Positions 34,451 through 44,350 are shown, counted from the stretch's first letter. The stretch: 64,000 bases of DNA from Anaerozeibacter sp031551775 (GCA_031551775.1 JAVBND010000046.1:69533-133532), one strand, 5' to 3'. Notes: generated from the sequence alone by a model not told the origin. A program made the numbers and translations.

Positions 34451-35443
34451 ATGAACGTCAAAAACAAACAAAGCGCCAAAGCGGTTAATTCGGGCTCCAT
34501 GATCGGACAGATGCTGCAAAGGCGCGAAGTATCCCTGGCGATCCTGCTGGTCGTATTTGGGGCGTGCCTGTCTTTCGCCACCCCGAATTTTTTGAGAGCC
34601 GCGAATTTCCGCGTGCTGCTCCAGGGTATGAGCACGGACATGATGATCGCGATACCCATGTGCATCTCCCTCATCGCCGGAAACATCGATTTCTCCGGCG
34701 GCTCCGCCCTGTGTCTGAACGGCGCGATCTGCGCGATCATGCTCAACAAAGGCGTGCCGGTGCCCCAGGCCATCCTCATCGGCCTTTTAAGCGGCTTTAT
34801 CCTGGGCGGGCTGAACGGCGTGATCATCAACAAGCTTCGCCTCACGCCCCTGGTGGCCACCATGGGCACCTGGATGGCCTATCGCGGCGCGGCGCTGGTC
34901 TTGCTGGGCGGCGGAACCGTCTCCTCCTTCCCTGAGAGCTTTTTGCAGCTGGGCCGCATCACGGTAGCCGGGATCCCGATCACCATCATCTACATGCTGG
35001 TCGTGGTGATCGTCGGCGCGCTGTTGCTGAAATACTGCAATTTCTTCCACAACGCCTACTACATCGGCTCAAACAAGGCTTCCGCGAAGCTCGCAGGCAT
35101 CAACGTCGAGCGCTTTACGGTCATCACGTACGCCATCACCGGCACAATCGCCGCCTTCGCGGGCATCATCCTCTCGGCGCGCCTCGGCAGTTGCTCCCAG
35201 AACGCGGGCGAGAGCCTTGAATTCAGAAACGTCGTCGCCCTGCTGGTGGGCGGCATCTCCATGGACGGCGGTGTGGGCAGCGTAGTCGGCGCGGTGCTGG
35301 GCGTCATTTTGATGCAAATGGTCGGCAACGCCATCACCCTTCTCTACCTCAACACCAGCTACACCAAGCTGATCAACGGCGCCATCCTGATCTTCGCCGT
35401 CGGCATCGACATGCTGATGAAGCAGAAAAAGGTAAAGGCTTAA
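34451..35443 (+). CDS. Sugar ABC transporter permease (RbsC type)
   Basis: This is an integral membrane permease of 330 residues with about 8-10 hydrophobic segments. It has the family signatures IAGNIDFSGGSALCLNGAICA and the EAA-like loop GSNKASAKLAGINVERF, as in ribose/galactose/xylose transporters. GGAGGAAG precedes the ATG. It is the first gene of a permease, ATPase, binding-protein operon, an order different from the second transporter in this window. Confidence 0.93.
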   Translation: MNVKNKQSAKAVNSGSMIGQMLQRREVSLAILLVVFGACLSFATPNFLRAANFRVLLQGMSTDMMIAIPMCISLIAGNIDFSGGSALCLNGAICAIMLNKGVPVPQAILIGLLSGFILGGLNGVIINKLRLTPLVATMGTWMAYRGAALVLLGGGTVSSFPESFLQLGRITVAGIPITIIYMLVVVIVGALLLKYCNFFHNAYYIGSNKASAKLAGINVERFTVITYAITGTIAAFAGIILSARLGSCSQNAGESLEFRNVVALLVGGISMDGGVGSVVGAVLGVILMQMVGNAITLLYLNTSYTKLINGAILIFAVGIDMLMKQKKVKA

Positions 35444-35473
35444 TTCACACGCTTTTTCGAGGGAGGAGCAATT

Positions 35474-36970
35474 ATGGCAAGTATCGCAATCAAGCTCGAA
35501 GGCGTGACGAAGGTGTTTCCAGGCGTGCGAGCTCTGGACAACGTCAGCTTTGAGATCAAAGAAGGCGACGTGCACGCGATCATTGGCGAAAATGGCGCGG
35601 GCAAGTCCACACTGATTAAGATCCTCGCGGGGGTGCAGACCTCGGACGCGGGACACGTGGAGCTCTTTGGCGAGCCCCGCCACTTTAAATCTCCTGAGGA
35701 TGCCAAGAAGGCAGGCGTCGGCGTGGTGTATCAGGAGCTCTCGAACTTCATGCACCTGGATGTGGCCAGCAACCTCTTCGCGGGGGCGGTGCCCACGAAG
35801 GCGGGGCGCATCGACTACAAACGCCTCTACAAGCAGGCCAGGGCCATCCTCGATGCCTGCGGCCTCAACTATATCGACGAGAAAGCCTCCATGCGTGACC
35901 TGAGCCTCGGGTCCCAGCAGATGGTGGAAATCGCCTCCCTGATGCACGAAAACGCCCGCATCGTGATCCTGGACGAGCCCACCTCCGCGCTGACCCAGGT
36001 GGAATCGGAGAAGCTTTTCGAGCTGATCGGCGACATGAAAAAGAAGGGCATTACGATCATTTACATCTCCCACCGCCTCGACGAGGTGGTGGATCTGGCA
36101 AACACGCTGACTGTTTTGAAGGACGGCGAACACGTGATCACCATGCCGATGAGCGGCGAAGTCACCAAGGATGACATGGTGCGCTACATGGTCGGCCGGG
36201 ACGTGAGCTACGACTACAAGGTGGGTTCCACCAAGACCGGCGATGTGCTCCTTGCGGCCGATCATCTCACCAGCGGCCGGGACGTGCGCGACATCTCCTT
36301 TGAACTGCGCGCGGGCGAGGTGTTCGGCATCGCGGGACTTGAGGGCTCAGGCAGAACCGAACTTCTGGAGACGCTTTTCGGCTGGCGCGCGGCTTCATCG
36401 GGAGCCATCAAGCTCAAGGGAAAGGCGGTTAAAATCAAGAATCCCTATGACGCCAAGAAGAACAAGCTGGCCTACATCACCAAGGAACGCAAGATCCTGG
36501 GCCTGTTTCTCGGGCTTGACGTCGAGCAGAACATCGCTGCCGCATCCACAGAAAAGTACGCGCAGGGCGGTTTCGTGCATTATAAGAAGATCTCGGAAAA
36601 TGCCAGGAAATATATCAAGGCCATGTCCGTCAAATGTTCGTCGCTTACGCAAAAAGTGCTCAACCTGTCCGGCGGCAACCAGCAAAAGGTGCTTCTGTCC
36701 ATGTGGCTGTCCGCTGACCCGGATGTGGTGATGATCGACGAACCCACCCGCGGGGTGGACGTGGGCGCAAAATCCGAGATACACCTGCTCCTGCGCGACG
36801 TGGTGTCAAGGGGCAAGGCCGTGCTGATGATCTCCTCGGAGCTTCCGGAAATCATGGCCGCGTGCGACCGGGTCATGGTCATGCACGAGGGCAAGTGCAT
36901 GGGCATCTTGAGCAACGATGAACTGAGCGAAGAAAAGCTCATGGCGATGGCGTCAGGCTACAGCGCGTAG
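35474..36970 (+). CDS. Sugar ABC transporter ATPase (RbsA/MglA type)
   Basis: This is a double ATPase of 498 residues. The first half has Walker A GENGAGKSTLIK, signature LSLGSQQMVEIA and Walker B ARIVILDEPTSAL. The second half has a degenerate loop GLEGSGRTELL, as usual for this family, signature LSGGNQQKVLLSMWL and VVMIDEPTRGVDVG. It energises uptake of a sugar with the adjacent permease and binding protein. It lies 30 bp after the permease gene. Confidence 0.95.
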   Translation: MASIAIKLEGVTKVFPGVRALDNVSFEIKEGDVHAIIGENGAGKSTLIKILAGVQTSDAGHVELFGEPRHFKSPEDAKKAGVGVVYQELSNFMHLDVASNLFAGAVPTKAGRIDYKRLYKQARAILDACGLNYIDEKASMRDLSLGSQQMVEIASLMHENARIVILDEPTSALTQVESEKLFELIGDMKKKGITIIYISHRLDEVVDLANTLTVLKDGEHVITMPMSGEVTKDDMVRYMVGRDVSYDYKVGSTKTGDVLLAADHLTSGRDVRDISFELRAGEVFGIAGLEGSGRTELLETLFGWRAASSGAIKLKGKAVKIKNPYDAKKNKLAYITKERKILGLFLGLDVEQNIAAASTEKYAQGGFVHYKKISENARKYIKAMSVKCSSLTQKVLNLSGGNQQKVLLSMWLSADPDVVMIDEPTRGVDVGAKSEIHLLLRDVVSRGKAVLMISSELPEIMAACDRVMVMHEGKCMGILSNDELSEEKLMAMASGYSA

Positions 36971-37059
36971 CGCCCTCATCGATCCCCCATGGTAAGCGGC
37001 CAACATACTGCGTTTTTTATTCCGGAAGGAATAAATAATAAATCAAGGAGGAACCCCAA

Positions 37060-38046
37060 ATGAAGAAACTCTTTTCCCTGCTCCTGGTTGCCCTGATGAT
37101 GCTCGGCTCAGTCGCGCTCGCCGAGGCCCCCGCCGAGGAAACCTATTGCGTCATCATGTCGCTCGGTCAGCTCGAGTTCTTTGATGCCCTGAAGGCCGGT
37201 GTCTGCGACGCCGCGAACGCCGTCGGCGCAAAGTGGTACTTTGCGGGTCCGCAGGAGTTTGTTCCCGATCAGATCGTGCAAGCCATTGACCAGGCCGTCG
37301 CCAACGGCGTCACCGGCATCGTGCTGCACGGCCAGACCCCGGAAACCGCCAATGCCGTGGACAACGCCATCGCCGCGGGCATCCCGGTGATCTGCGTCAA
37401 CACCGACATCCCCTCTGATCGCCTCAGCTTTATCGGCTGCGATCCCTTCAACGCGGGCGTCGCCCAGGCGGAAGAACTGGTCCGGCAGCTAAACGGCAAG
37501 ACCGGCACGGTCATCATTTCCTCGGCGCTTGCGATAGCCCAGCCCTCCGCCATCGCGAACCTCGCGGGCGCGCGCTCGGTGCTTGACGCCATCGAAGGCA
37601 TGAAGGTATTCGAAGTGGACGATACCTCCGACGCCAACGTCGCCGCCACCAACATCGGCGCGGCCCTGCAAGCCAATCCCGACACTGTGGGCATCATCGG
37701 CCAGCAGGCCTACACCGCGGTTGGCGCCGCCACCGCCGTGCGTGAAGCCGGCAGGACCGGCGAGATCGTCGTCGTCGGCCGCGACCGCGACATCGCCACC
37801 CTCGACCTGATCAAGAACGGCGAAGTTGCCGCTTCCTTGGCGCAAAACTCCTATGTGGAAGGCTTCATCGCGCTTCAGTGGCTGCACGCCTATGTCAACG
37901 ACCAGCTCAAAGTCATCGAAGGCTACCGCGAACTGGGCGTGAATCCGCTGCCGCTCACCGTGGACTCCGGCTCCATCGTCATCAATTCCGAGAACCAAGA
38001 GCAGTTCCGCGCGAAGTACGTATATGAAGTAACCGCCACGAACTAA
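37060..38046 (+). CDS. Sugar ABC transporter substrate-binding protein (RbsB type)
   Basis: This is a binding protein of 328 residues. Residues 1-22 are a signal peptide ending SVALA; there is no lipobox Cys. The mature part has the ribose-binding-protein fold: GVTGIVLHGQTPETANAVDNAIAAGIPVICVNTD in segments, FIGCDPFNAGVAQAEELV and VVVGRDRDIATLDLIKNGEV. The ligand cannot be told from sequence. Its gene follows the ATPase by 89 bp and is followed by a hairpin terminator before the isomerase-family gene. Confidence 0.93.
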   Translation: MKKLFSLLLVALMMLGSVALAEAPAEETYCVIMSLGQLEFFDALKAGVCDAANAVGAKWYFAGPQEFVPDQIVQAIDQAVANGVTGIVLHGQTPETANAVDNAIAAGIPVICVNTDIPSDRLSFIGCDPFNAGVAQAEELVRQLNGKTGTVIISSALAIAQPSAIANLAGARSVLDAIEGMKVFEVDDTSDANVAATNIGAALQANPDTVGIIGQQAYTAVGAATAVREAGRTGEIVVVGRDRDIATLDLIKNGEVAASLAQNSYVEGFIALQWLHAYVNDQLKVIEGYRELGVNPLPLTVDSGSIVINSENQEQFRAKYVYEVTATN

Positions 38047-38060
38047 ACCTCTACACATGC

Positions 38061-38096
38061 GCCGGAGCGCCGCCTGGCGGCGTTCCGGCCTTTACT
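38061..38096 (+). terminator. GC-rich hairpin after the substrate-binding protein gene
   Basis: GCCGGAGCGCCGCC pairs with GGCGGCGTTCCGGC (one G-T pair) and is followed by CTTTACT. It probably reduces read-through into the isomerase-family gene. Confidence 0.6.
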
Positions 38097-38116
38097 AACA
38101 ATGCATGGAGGAAAGT

Positions 38117-39511
38117 ATGAGACGCCCCAAAATTGGCCTTTTGCCGCTCTACGTCGAGCTTTACGATCTGACGACCCCTGAGGTTCGTCCCGACATCGAC
38201 GCGGCCCACAAAAAAGCATCGGACAACCTAGAAGCACAGGGTCTTGAGGTAGTCGATGTTTCGGTCTGCCGCTTGGAAAATGAATTTGAACGCGCGATTG
38301 ATCTGTTCGAAAAAGAGGATGTGGACGCGCTTGTCACGCTGCATCTGGCCTATTCACCGTCGCTTGAGTCCCAAGGGGCGTTGGCAAAAACCGCGCTCCC
38401 GCTCATCATTTTGGATACTACGCCGGACTATACCTATGATCAGCATACCGATATTTCCCGTCTCATGCTGAACCATGGAATCCACGGCGTTCAGGATATG
38501 TGCAATTTACTGATCCGAAACGGCAAGGATTTCATCATCCATGCCGGTCATATGGATCATTCAGATGTCCTTAAAAAAGTTGCGGCCACCGCAAAATCCG
38601 CGATGATTGCCCATGAGCTCCATCGCTCAAAGGTCGGCCTGGTCGGCGAGCCCTTTGAAGGCATGGGCGATTTCCGCATTCCATACGAAGAACTAAAGCG
38701 CGACCTCGGCATTGAGACCGTTGTCTACGATCCCAAAATGGGCGCGGAGCTCGTATCTTCCATCACGCAGGCGCAAATTGATTTGGAATACCAAAGGGAC
38801 CTTGGGCGCTTTGAATTCGCGGGCGATGTCACCCGGGAAATCTACGACCGCTCCGCGCGCACCGCGCTCGCCATCCGCAAGTGGGTTTTTCAGGAGTCTC
38901 TGTCCGCCTACACCATCAATTTTCTTGCGACAGAAGGCAATCAAGCCTTGCCGGTGATGCCTTTCACCGAGTGTTGCACGGCGATGTCCGAGGGTGTCGG
39001 CTACGCGGGGGAAGGCGATGTGTTGACAGCCGCCTTGACCGGCGCGATACTCAAAGCCTATCCCGAGTCCACGTTCACGGAAATGTTTTGCCCCGACTGG
39101 GCGCATGGCAGTGTGTTCTTGAGCCACATGGGCGAATACAACTTTGCCGTCGCCGATGGCAAACCGCTTTTACAGGAGAAGCCCTTCCCCTTTACAAGCG
39201 CTGAAAACCCCACTGCGGCCTATCAAACCATGAAGGGGGGCCGCGCGGTATTCGTCAATTTTGCGCCATTTGGGGACGGCCGTTATACGCTCACATTGGC
39301 GAGCGGCGAAATGCTTTCCATTCGCGGCGAGAACAAGATGTCCGCGGCTACCAATGGCTGGTTCAAGCCCGATGCGCCCCTTGAGGACTTCCTGGCCACC
39401 TTCAGCCAGCATGGCGCGACCCATCACAGCGTACTGGTCTATGGCGATGTGCTCCACGAGATGAAGTCCCTCGCCCGGTTCCTAAAATGCAAGCTCGTCG
39501 TCATTGAGTAA
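38117..39511 (+). CDS. L-fucose/L-arabinose isomerase-family protein
   Basis: This is a protein of 464 residues of the fucose/arabinose isomerase superfamily. Starting at the ATG with GGAGGAA, it shows PKIGLLPLYVELYD, then VDALVTLHLAYSPSLESQG, and the metal-site regions GYAGEGDVLTAALTGAIL and FLSHMGEYNFAVADGKPLL. The enzyme would interconvert an aldose and a ketose with a divalent metal. It is diverged from classical AraA and FucI, so the sugar is open. It lies at the end of the RbsCAB island and probably acts on the imported sugar. Confidence 0.82.
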   Translation: MRRPKIGLLPLYVELYDLTTPEVRPDIDAAHKKASDNLEAQGLEVVDVSVCRLENEFERAIDLFEKEDVDALVTLHLAYSPSLESQGALAKTALPLIILDTTPDYTYDQHTDISRLMLNHGIHGVQDMCNLLIRNGKDFIIHAGHMDHSDVLKKVAATAKSAMIAHELHRSKVGLVGEPFEGMGDFRIPYEELKRDLGIETVVYDPKMGAELVSSITQAQIDLEYQRDLGRFEFAGDVTREIYDRSARTALAIRKWVFQESLSAYTINFLATEGNQALPVMPFTECCTAMSEGVGYAGEGDVLTAALTGAILKAYPESTFTEMFCPDWAHGSVFLSHMGEYNFAVADGKPLLQEKPFPFTSAENPTAAYQTMKGGRAVFVNFAPFGDGRYTLTLASGEMLSIRGENKMSAATNGWFKPDAPLEDFLATFSQHGATHHSVLVYGDVLHEMKSLARFLKCKLVVIE

Positions 39512-39532
39512 AGCGTTATCCCCCTTGATTTC

Positions 39533-39580
39533 ACCCCCCAAAGTAGACTGCTTCTTTCCTCACAGTCTGCTTTGGGGGGT
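39533..39580 (+). terminator. Long hairpin after the isomerase-family gene
   Basis: Bases 39533-39550 pair with 39563-39580 over 18 bp with a single G-T pair. It lies 21 bases after the stop codon. A T run is lacking (ATTTATG follows), so it may block exonucleases or terminate weakly. Confidence 0.65.
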
Positions 39581-39639
39581 ATTTATGCCCATAATCCCGC
39601 TGCTTGAATATTTTGGGCATTTATCTCATTGTCAATATA

Positions 39640-39648
39640 TGCTATAAT
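39640..39648 (+). promoter_or_regulatory. Extended -10 promoter of the GHKL sensor kinase gene
   Basis: TG, one base, then TATAAT (39643-39648) is a full extended -10 element. No strong -35 box is seen 17 bases upstream. Confidence 0.6.
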
Positions 39649-39714
39649 AAGTATTGTACACACCGTAACGATATTGTTGCAGATTCGTTTTGATCTTTCA
39701 GTAAGGTGTTGCAA

Positions 39715-41196
39715 ATGATACAAATATTGGAAGGCTTGTTCGGAAACCCGGCGTACACAGTGGTCTATGACCTGCTCTATGTCTTGACCTGCAACGCATG
39801 CCTTTGTATTCTGTTGCTCAGAATCAATTGCATGGATGCAAGGCTTGTACGCGTTGCGGGGTTTTCAGCAGCCATGACGCTGCTTGTCGCAATACCCAGC
39901 TATTCGGCCATGGGCGCATGGGCGCTTTATGTCAAGCAAACCGGAGCAGGCCTGATGCTGCTGTACATGCGGGGATTGGTGATCGCACTCTTCAGCTACC
40001 GCAATCCGCTGTGGCTGGCCGTCTATTTCATCGCCGCGCGCAAGATTCTCGGCCTGTCCAAGCGCAGCGTGGCCAGTTCATCGCTGCTCGTGTTTTTCTT
40101 TGCCGAACTGTTCGCGTTGATTTCCGACGGCGCGGAGTATCTGTACCTGCCCTTCCGAGATATTCTTTCCCCTTATGCCGGGTTCGCGATCGCGGAGCTT
40201 GCGCTGAGCTTGGCGCTTGCCATCGCGTGTGTGTTTGCGCTCAGGCACATCGACCGGAACATCCACCGCCTCAAGATGCTGTTTGAAGTAGGCAGCATGC
40301 ATCAAAGTCGCATGGGGATCCGTAGCTTTTGGGCGGCCTGTGGCCTATGGAGCCTGCTGGCGCTGGGTCAGCTCTTCGTGCCGCCAACCCCATCTTCCGC
40401 TAAGCCGTACTTTCTGTTCATAATGGCCGTGGGCATCGGCACGTTGATCGTTATGATCATCCGCAACAAGCTCACCCATGTGGCGCTTCGCCAGGAACAG
40501 CTGCGCTACAACATCCTATATGATATGAGCGAAGAACTGCGAGGTTGGAAACACGACACCAACAACATCCTGCAAATCTATGAGGGCTTTATCCGAATTG
40601 AGGATCTGCCCGGTCTGAAGGCATTCCACGCAGGACTGTTCAAAAACTCCACATCTTTAAGCGACGAGCTCAACTATAGTGCGCAACTTCAGGATTGCCC
40701 GGCGCTGTATGGGCTGTTCCTGTCAATGAATTCGCTGGCGCTTAAATCGGGCGTGCAGTTGGACATTTCCAATTTGCACCTGTTCAAGCAGATCGATATA
40801 CCCGATCTGGACCTGTGCCGTTTGCTTGCAAACTTAATAAAAAATGCGATTGAAGCGGCATCCCTCGCCATAGGCGGAAGCGCCTGGGTCAGCATCAACC
40901 GAAGCGGCGACCAGAGCTTGGTAATCTCCATCGCCAACAGCACGGCAGAACCCGTAAATACGGCCCACATGTTCCAAAAAGGCTACACGTCCAAGCAGGG
41001 CCACATGGGACGCGGACTGTCCGAGGTAAACAATATTCTTGCCAAGTATTACGGCTGCACCATCACCCCCTCCTATGAAGATCATACCCTGACGATGTAC
41101 GTTTGCCTTCCCCGCGAAAAATGCCAAGCGAAGGTGGGACATCGGATGAGCGAAAAACCAGGACTCCAAGAGACGCTTCCCCCCTCCGCCTCATAA
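39715..41196 (+). CDS. GHKL sensor histidine kinase, AgrC-like
   Basis: This is a membrane kinase of 493 residues. About six hydrophobic segments fill residues 10-250. The phospho-acceptor box is WKHDTNNILQIYEGF near 280. The GHKL ATPase follows with DLCRLLANLIKNAIEAA and GRGLSEVNNILAKYYG. AgrC-like kinases usually sense peptides and partner a LytTR response regulator, but none lies beside it. A receiver-less LytTR protein occurs elsewhere in the window (16882-17313) and has no phosphorylation site. The weak AAGGTG site favours the ATG at 39715. Confidence 0.88.
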   Translation: MIQILEGLFGNPAYTVVYDLLYVLTCNACLCILLLRINCMDARLVRVAGFSAAMTLLVAIPSYSAMGAWALYVKQTGAGLMLLYMRGLVIALFSYRNPLWLAVYFIAARKILGLSKRSVASSSLLVFFFAELFALISDGAEYLYLPFRDILSPYAGFAIAELALSLALAIACVFALRHIDRNIHRLKMLFEVGSMHQSRMGIRSFWAACGLWSLLALGQLFVPPTPSSAKPYFLFIMAVGIGTLIVMIIRNKLTHVALRQEQLRYNILYDMSEELRGWKHDTNNILQIYEGFIRIEDLPGLKAFHAGLFKNSTSLSDELNYSAQLQDCPALYGLFLSMNSLALKSGVQLDISNLHLFKQIDIPDLDLCRLLANLIKNAIEAASLAIGGSAWVSINRSGDQSLVISIANSTAEPVNTAHMFQKGYTSKQGHMGRGLSEVNNILAKYYGCTITPSYEDHTLTMYVCLPREKCQAKVGHRMSEKPGLQETLPPSAS

Positions 41197-41209
41197 CGCG
41201 ATTCCATGC

Positions 41210-41245
41210 GCAAACCGGCACGGCTTTTTTGCCGTGCCGGTTTGC
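41210..41245. terminator. Terminator between convergent kinase and L,D-transpeptidase genes
   Basis: GCAAACCGGCACGGC (41210-41224) pairs perfectly with 41231-41245 around a T6 loop. It ends the sensor kinase transcript; the opposite strand is also usable for the transpeptidase. Confidence 0.85.
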
Positions 41246-41315
41246 TGTCTTCTTCATCACTCATGCTTGATGGTCCGGGCCACGGCCATCCGCGCGTTAG
41301 AGGGCGTCCCCCGTC

Positions 41316-42806
41316 TTATAAGCCCAGGATCTGTTTGAGCACAACACGGGTTACCGTGCCGGTTTGCGCGAGCGCGTTGGCTTTTTGATACTTTTTCACC
41401 GCAAGTGAGGTCTCGGCATTGAAGGCGTTGTCCGGCACGCCCTGGAAGTATCCAAGCTCGCTAAGCTTTTGCTCAAGCGCTTTCACCACGATGCCCTTGC
41501 TGCCCACCTTAAGCGAGCGGGCGGCGCCGACGTAGGCATTGTCACCCGCGATGCGCGCTTGCAGCGCGCTGTCCGCTTCACCCGTTTGAGCCGCCCCGAT
41601 CGCCGCCTGGTAATCGCTCACCGCCTGCGCGGTCGAAGCCTGGTACTTGCCCGTCACAGCCCCGGCATAGAAGCCCAGCGAATACAGCCGCTGCTGAAGC
41701 GCCTTGACTTCGCTGCCGTTGCTGCCGAGTCTAAGCGGCGGCTTGGGCGTGGGGGTGGGCGCGGTGACCGAGAACAATTCCGGCTGCTGAGATGAGAGCA
41801 GCTTACCGTTCGCGGGCGTGTGTCCGGCCGCCAACTGATACTTCTTGACCGCCGTGACCGCCGCCTGATCGTACGTCTTGTTCGGCGTACCGGCAAAGAA
41901 GCCCAGTTCCTTAAGGCGCGTTTCAACCTTGAATACAATGGGGCCGGTGTCGCCCGAAACCAGGTCCACGTTTAAGGCGACCGTCTCCTCGTCCGAAGCC
42001 ATCTCTGTTTGTTCTTCGGTGGTGGCAATGGAGTCCTCCGCCCAACCCTTCGCCTTCTGATAGGCGTTCCAGGCCGCGATGGTCGCCCCTTCGTAATTGC
42101 CGCTCATCGGCCCATTGTAGAAGCCGCGCTGGCGCAGCTGCTTTTGAAGCGACTTGATGCGCACCGTTGCGGTCGAGCCCGGTTCAATGATTGGCGGCGG
42201 CGGCGTGGGCGTGGGCTTGAGCGTGGGCTGCACGCTCGAATGGCCATCCCTGTCGAGTTCTTTGCGGATCCGGTCGTGAATATCCTTAAGGCCTTCCGCC
42301 CGATCGTTGACGATGCGGATGCGCGTGCCTTTCTTGCAGTTGTAGTTGATCCATTGCGCGTCAAGCGGCGTCATGCGGATGCATCCGTGCGATGCCTTGG
42401 TGCCCAGTTTCCTCCACGATTCCATATTGAGCGACTTGTCAGACGCGTTGTACAGGATCGAGTGGAAATAGTATGGGCCCTTGATGCGCGTGGGGTAACG
42501 CACGTAGACTCCGCCCCACCTGTCCCAGCCGCTGGTATAGGTGGCTGGCATGGTGAAGGTTCCCCGCGGCGTGATGTTGCCTTTTCCGGAAGAGCAGATC
42601 ATGTACCGGACGGGCTCCTGCGTCTGTCCGTCATAGGCGACCACCATCTGATTGCCGAGGTACACCGTCAACGTATACGGCATTTCATACCCCTTGGATA
42701 CGGGGGGTTCGATAGTATACGGGCTGCGCTTGATGGACAGCGCGCCGGCCGGTACCGCGAGCAGCACGCCCAGCACCACAAGCAGCAATATATGCGTTCT
42801 TTTCAT
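41316..42806 (-). CDS. L,D-transpeptidase (YkuD) with four peptidoglycan-binding repeats
   Basis: This is an exported cell-wall enzyme of 496 residues. Residues 1-22 are a signal sequence. The YkuD domain (about 40-165) has YYFHSILY and the catalytic SHGCIRM with the active-site Cys. A Pro/Thr-rich linker (KPTPTPPPPI) follows. Then four PG_binding_1-like repeats read, for example, LQKQLRQRGFYNGP, VETRLKELGFFAG, LQQRLYSLGFYAG and LEQKLSELGYFQG. It cross-links peptidoglycan stems or attaches proteins. GGAGG precedes the ATG at 42806. A clear promoter with a palindrome lies upstream. Confidence 0.93.
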   Translation of the reverse strand: MKRTHILLLVVLGVLLAVPAGALSIKRSPYTIEPPVSKGYEMPYTLTVYLGNQMVVAYDGQTQEPVRYMICSSGKGNITPRGTFTMPATYTSGWDRWGGVYVRYPTRIKGPYYFHSILYNASDKSLNMESWRKLGTKASHGCIRMTPLDAQWINYNCKKGTRIRIVNDRAEGLKDIHDRIRKELDRDGHSSVQPTLKPTPTPPPPIIEPGSTATVRIKSLQKQLRQRGFYNGPMSGNYEGATIAAWNAYQKAKGWAEDSIATTEEQTEMASDEETVALNVDLVSGDTGPIVFKVETRLKELGFFAGTPNKTYDQAAVTAVKKYQLAAGHTPANGKLLSSQQPELFSVTAPTPTPKPPLRLGSNGSEVKALQQRLYSLGFYAGAVTGKYQASTAQAVSDYQAAIGAAQTGEADSALQARIAGDNAYVGAARSLKVGSKGIVVKALEQKLSELGYFQGVPDNAFNAETSLAVKKYQKANALAQTGTVTRVVLKQILGL

Positions 42807-42823
42807 TGCGCGGGCCTCCATAA

Positions 42824-42870
42824 TTACCTATTATCAGGTAAATTATACCATAACACCGTCAAGGATGCAA
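42824..42870 (-). promoter_or_regulatory. Promoter and TTACCT/AGGTAA palindrome of the L,D-transpeptidase gene
   Basis: On the minus strand TTGCAT (42865-42870) and TATAAT (42842-42847) are 17 bases apart, with TG before the -10. The inverted repeat TTACCT-6 bases-AGGTAA (42824-42841) begins right after the -10 box and could be an operator. Confidence 0.65.
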
Positions 42871-42931
42871 TGAAGCGAACCTTATTCTTACATTACGGAC
42901 ACAACCGCGACAATTTGCCAATGCCGTCGGT

Positions 42932-44350
42932 TCATAGCGCTGGGCGATTGGGTCCGATCACCTTGCCGGGATTCAAGATGGCGCTCGGATCAAACACACG
43001 CTTGATGCCGCGCATGATTTCTATCGGCGTCTCGCCCATGCTTTTTTCAAGGTACGCGACTTTCGCGTGTCCTACGCCATGCTCGCCTGATATTTGTCCG
43101 CCGAGGCGATGCGCCTCTTCATAGAGCGCGTTCATGGCAGCCTCGCGCGCTGCGAGCCATTTTTCTTCGGACATATCGTCCTTCAACACATACAGGTGCA
43201 GGTTGCCGTCTCCCGCATGTCCAAACGATCGGATGCGCACCCCGCACGCGTCGGATATCTCTTGGGACGCGCGAATAAAACGCACAATTTGACTCAGCGG
43301 CACGACCACATCGCATTCGTCCATGGAGGTCGTCGAGCCGCTGATCGCTTCCAAAAACGCGCCGCGCGCGTCCCAGATCGATTCCTTGCGCTCGTCTGTA
43401 TCCGCCAGCAGGACATCCACGGCGCCCAGCCGCAAAAGCGCGTCGGTCAGCTTGTCAAGCGACGGACGCAGCGCATCGTCATCCGCGCCATCCAGCCGAA
43501 CCAGCAGGTACGCGTCCGACCGTTTGTCCGGGAACTGTTTTCCAAGGTATACTTCACTCGCTTCGATGACCTCACGCTGCATAAACTCAACCGCCGTGGG
43601 ATCGACGCCCAACCGAAGGATCTCCGGCACCGCGCCCACGCACTTGGTAAGATCGTCAAACGGCGCGAGGACCGAAAGGTTTGACGTCGGCAGCGCGATG
43701 AGTTTGAGTGTGATCTCAGAAAGAAACGCAAGCGTGCCCTCGGAGCCACACAGCAACTGCGTGAGGTTGTACCCGCTCGACGTCTTGACAGTTTTGCCGC
43801 CCAGCGTGAGTATTTCACCATTCGCCAGTACAGCCTTCATGCCCAACACGTAATCGCGCGTTACACCATAGCGCACCGCGCGCATGCCGCCGGCGTTGGT
43901 CATGACATTACCGCCCAGTGTCGCGGATTTCTCCCCGGGATCGGGCGGATAGAAAAGCCCCGTGCCCTCGAGCATCTTCGTGAACTCCATGAGCAACAGA
44001 CCCGCCTCGACCGTCGCGGTTCGGTTTTGTGTGTCGAGTTCTATCAGGCGGTTCATCCGGTGCGCCGACAAGACAATGCCGCCGTACTTGACCACGCACC
44101 CGCCGCAAAGGCCCGTGCCCGCCCCGCGCGGTGTCACGGCAATCAGGCGCTGGTTACAGTAGGCCAGCACGCGCGATATCTCATCCGCCGAAACCGCTTC
44201 CAGCACGGCCTCCGGCATGTATAAGCCGTACTCGGTCATTTCATCGCGGGCGTAATCCTGCGAAATCGCGTCAGCGAAAAAGACGCGGTCCGGGCTCAAC
44301 ATCCGCTTAAATTCTAGAATATCGTGCGCTGTCACCGGATGATAAATCAT
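42932..44350 (-). CDS. FAD-linked 2-hydroxyacid dehydrogenase (GlcD/LctD type)
   Basis: This is a dehydrogenase of 472 residues of the GlcD/lactate dehydrogenase family. The FAD domain (about 40-220) has TPRGAGTGLCGG, YPPDPGEKSATLGGNVMTNAGG and LCGSEGTLAFLSEI. The C-terminal half carries GHAGDGNLHL and GEHGVGHAKVAYL. It oxidises a 2-hydroxyacid such as lactate. Directly upstream in the transcript are Etf genes of the bifurcating type, with a 4-bp overlap, an arrangement like LctBCD of acetogens. The substrate is not proven; glycolate or another hydroxyacid is possible. Confidence 0.92.
   Translation of the reverse strand: MIYHPVTAHDILEFKRMLSPDRVFFADAISQDYARDEMTEYGLYMPEAVLEAVSADEISRVLAYCNQRLIAVTPRGAGTGLCGGCVVKYGGIVLSAHRMNRLIELDTQNRTATVEAGLLLMEFTKMLEGTGLFYPPDPGEKSATLGGNVMTNAGGMRAVRYGVTRDYVLGMKAVLANGEILTLGGKTVKTSSGYNLTQLLCGSEGTLAFLSEITLKLIALPTSNLSVLAPFDDLTKCVGAVPEILRLGVDPTAVEFMQREVIEASEVYLGKQFPDKRSDAYLLVRLDGADDDALRPSLDKLTDALLRLGAVDVLLADTDERKESIWDARGAFLEAISGSTTSMDECDVVVPLSQIVRFIRASQEISDACGVRIRSFGHAGDGNLHLYVLKDDMSEEKWLAAREAAMNALYEEAHRLGGQISGEHGVGHAKVAYLEKSMGETPIEIMRGIKRVFDPSAILNPGKVIGPNRPAL

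Noticed and set aside
35069..36265. Open frame of 398 codons antisense to the transporter permease and ATPase genes
   Set aside because: Rich in His, Asp and Val as expected from reverse reading of GC-rich genes; it spans two well-supported genes.
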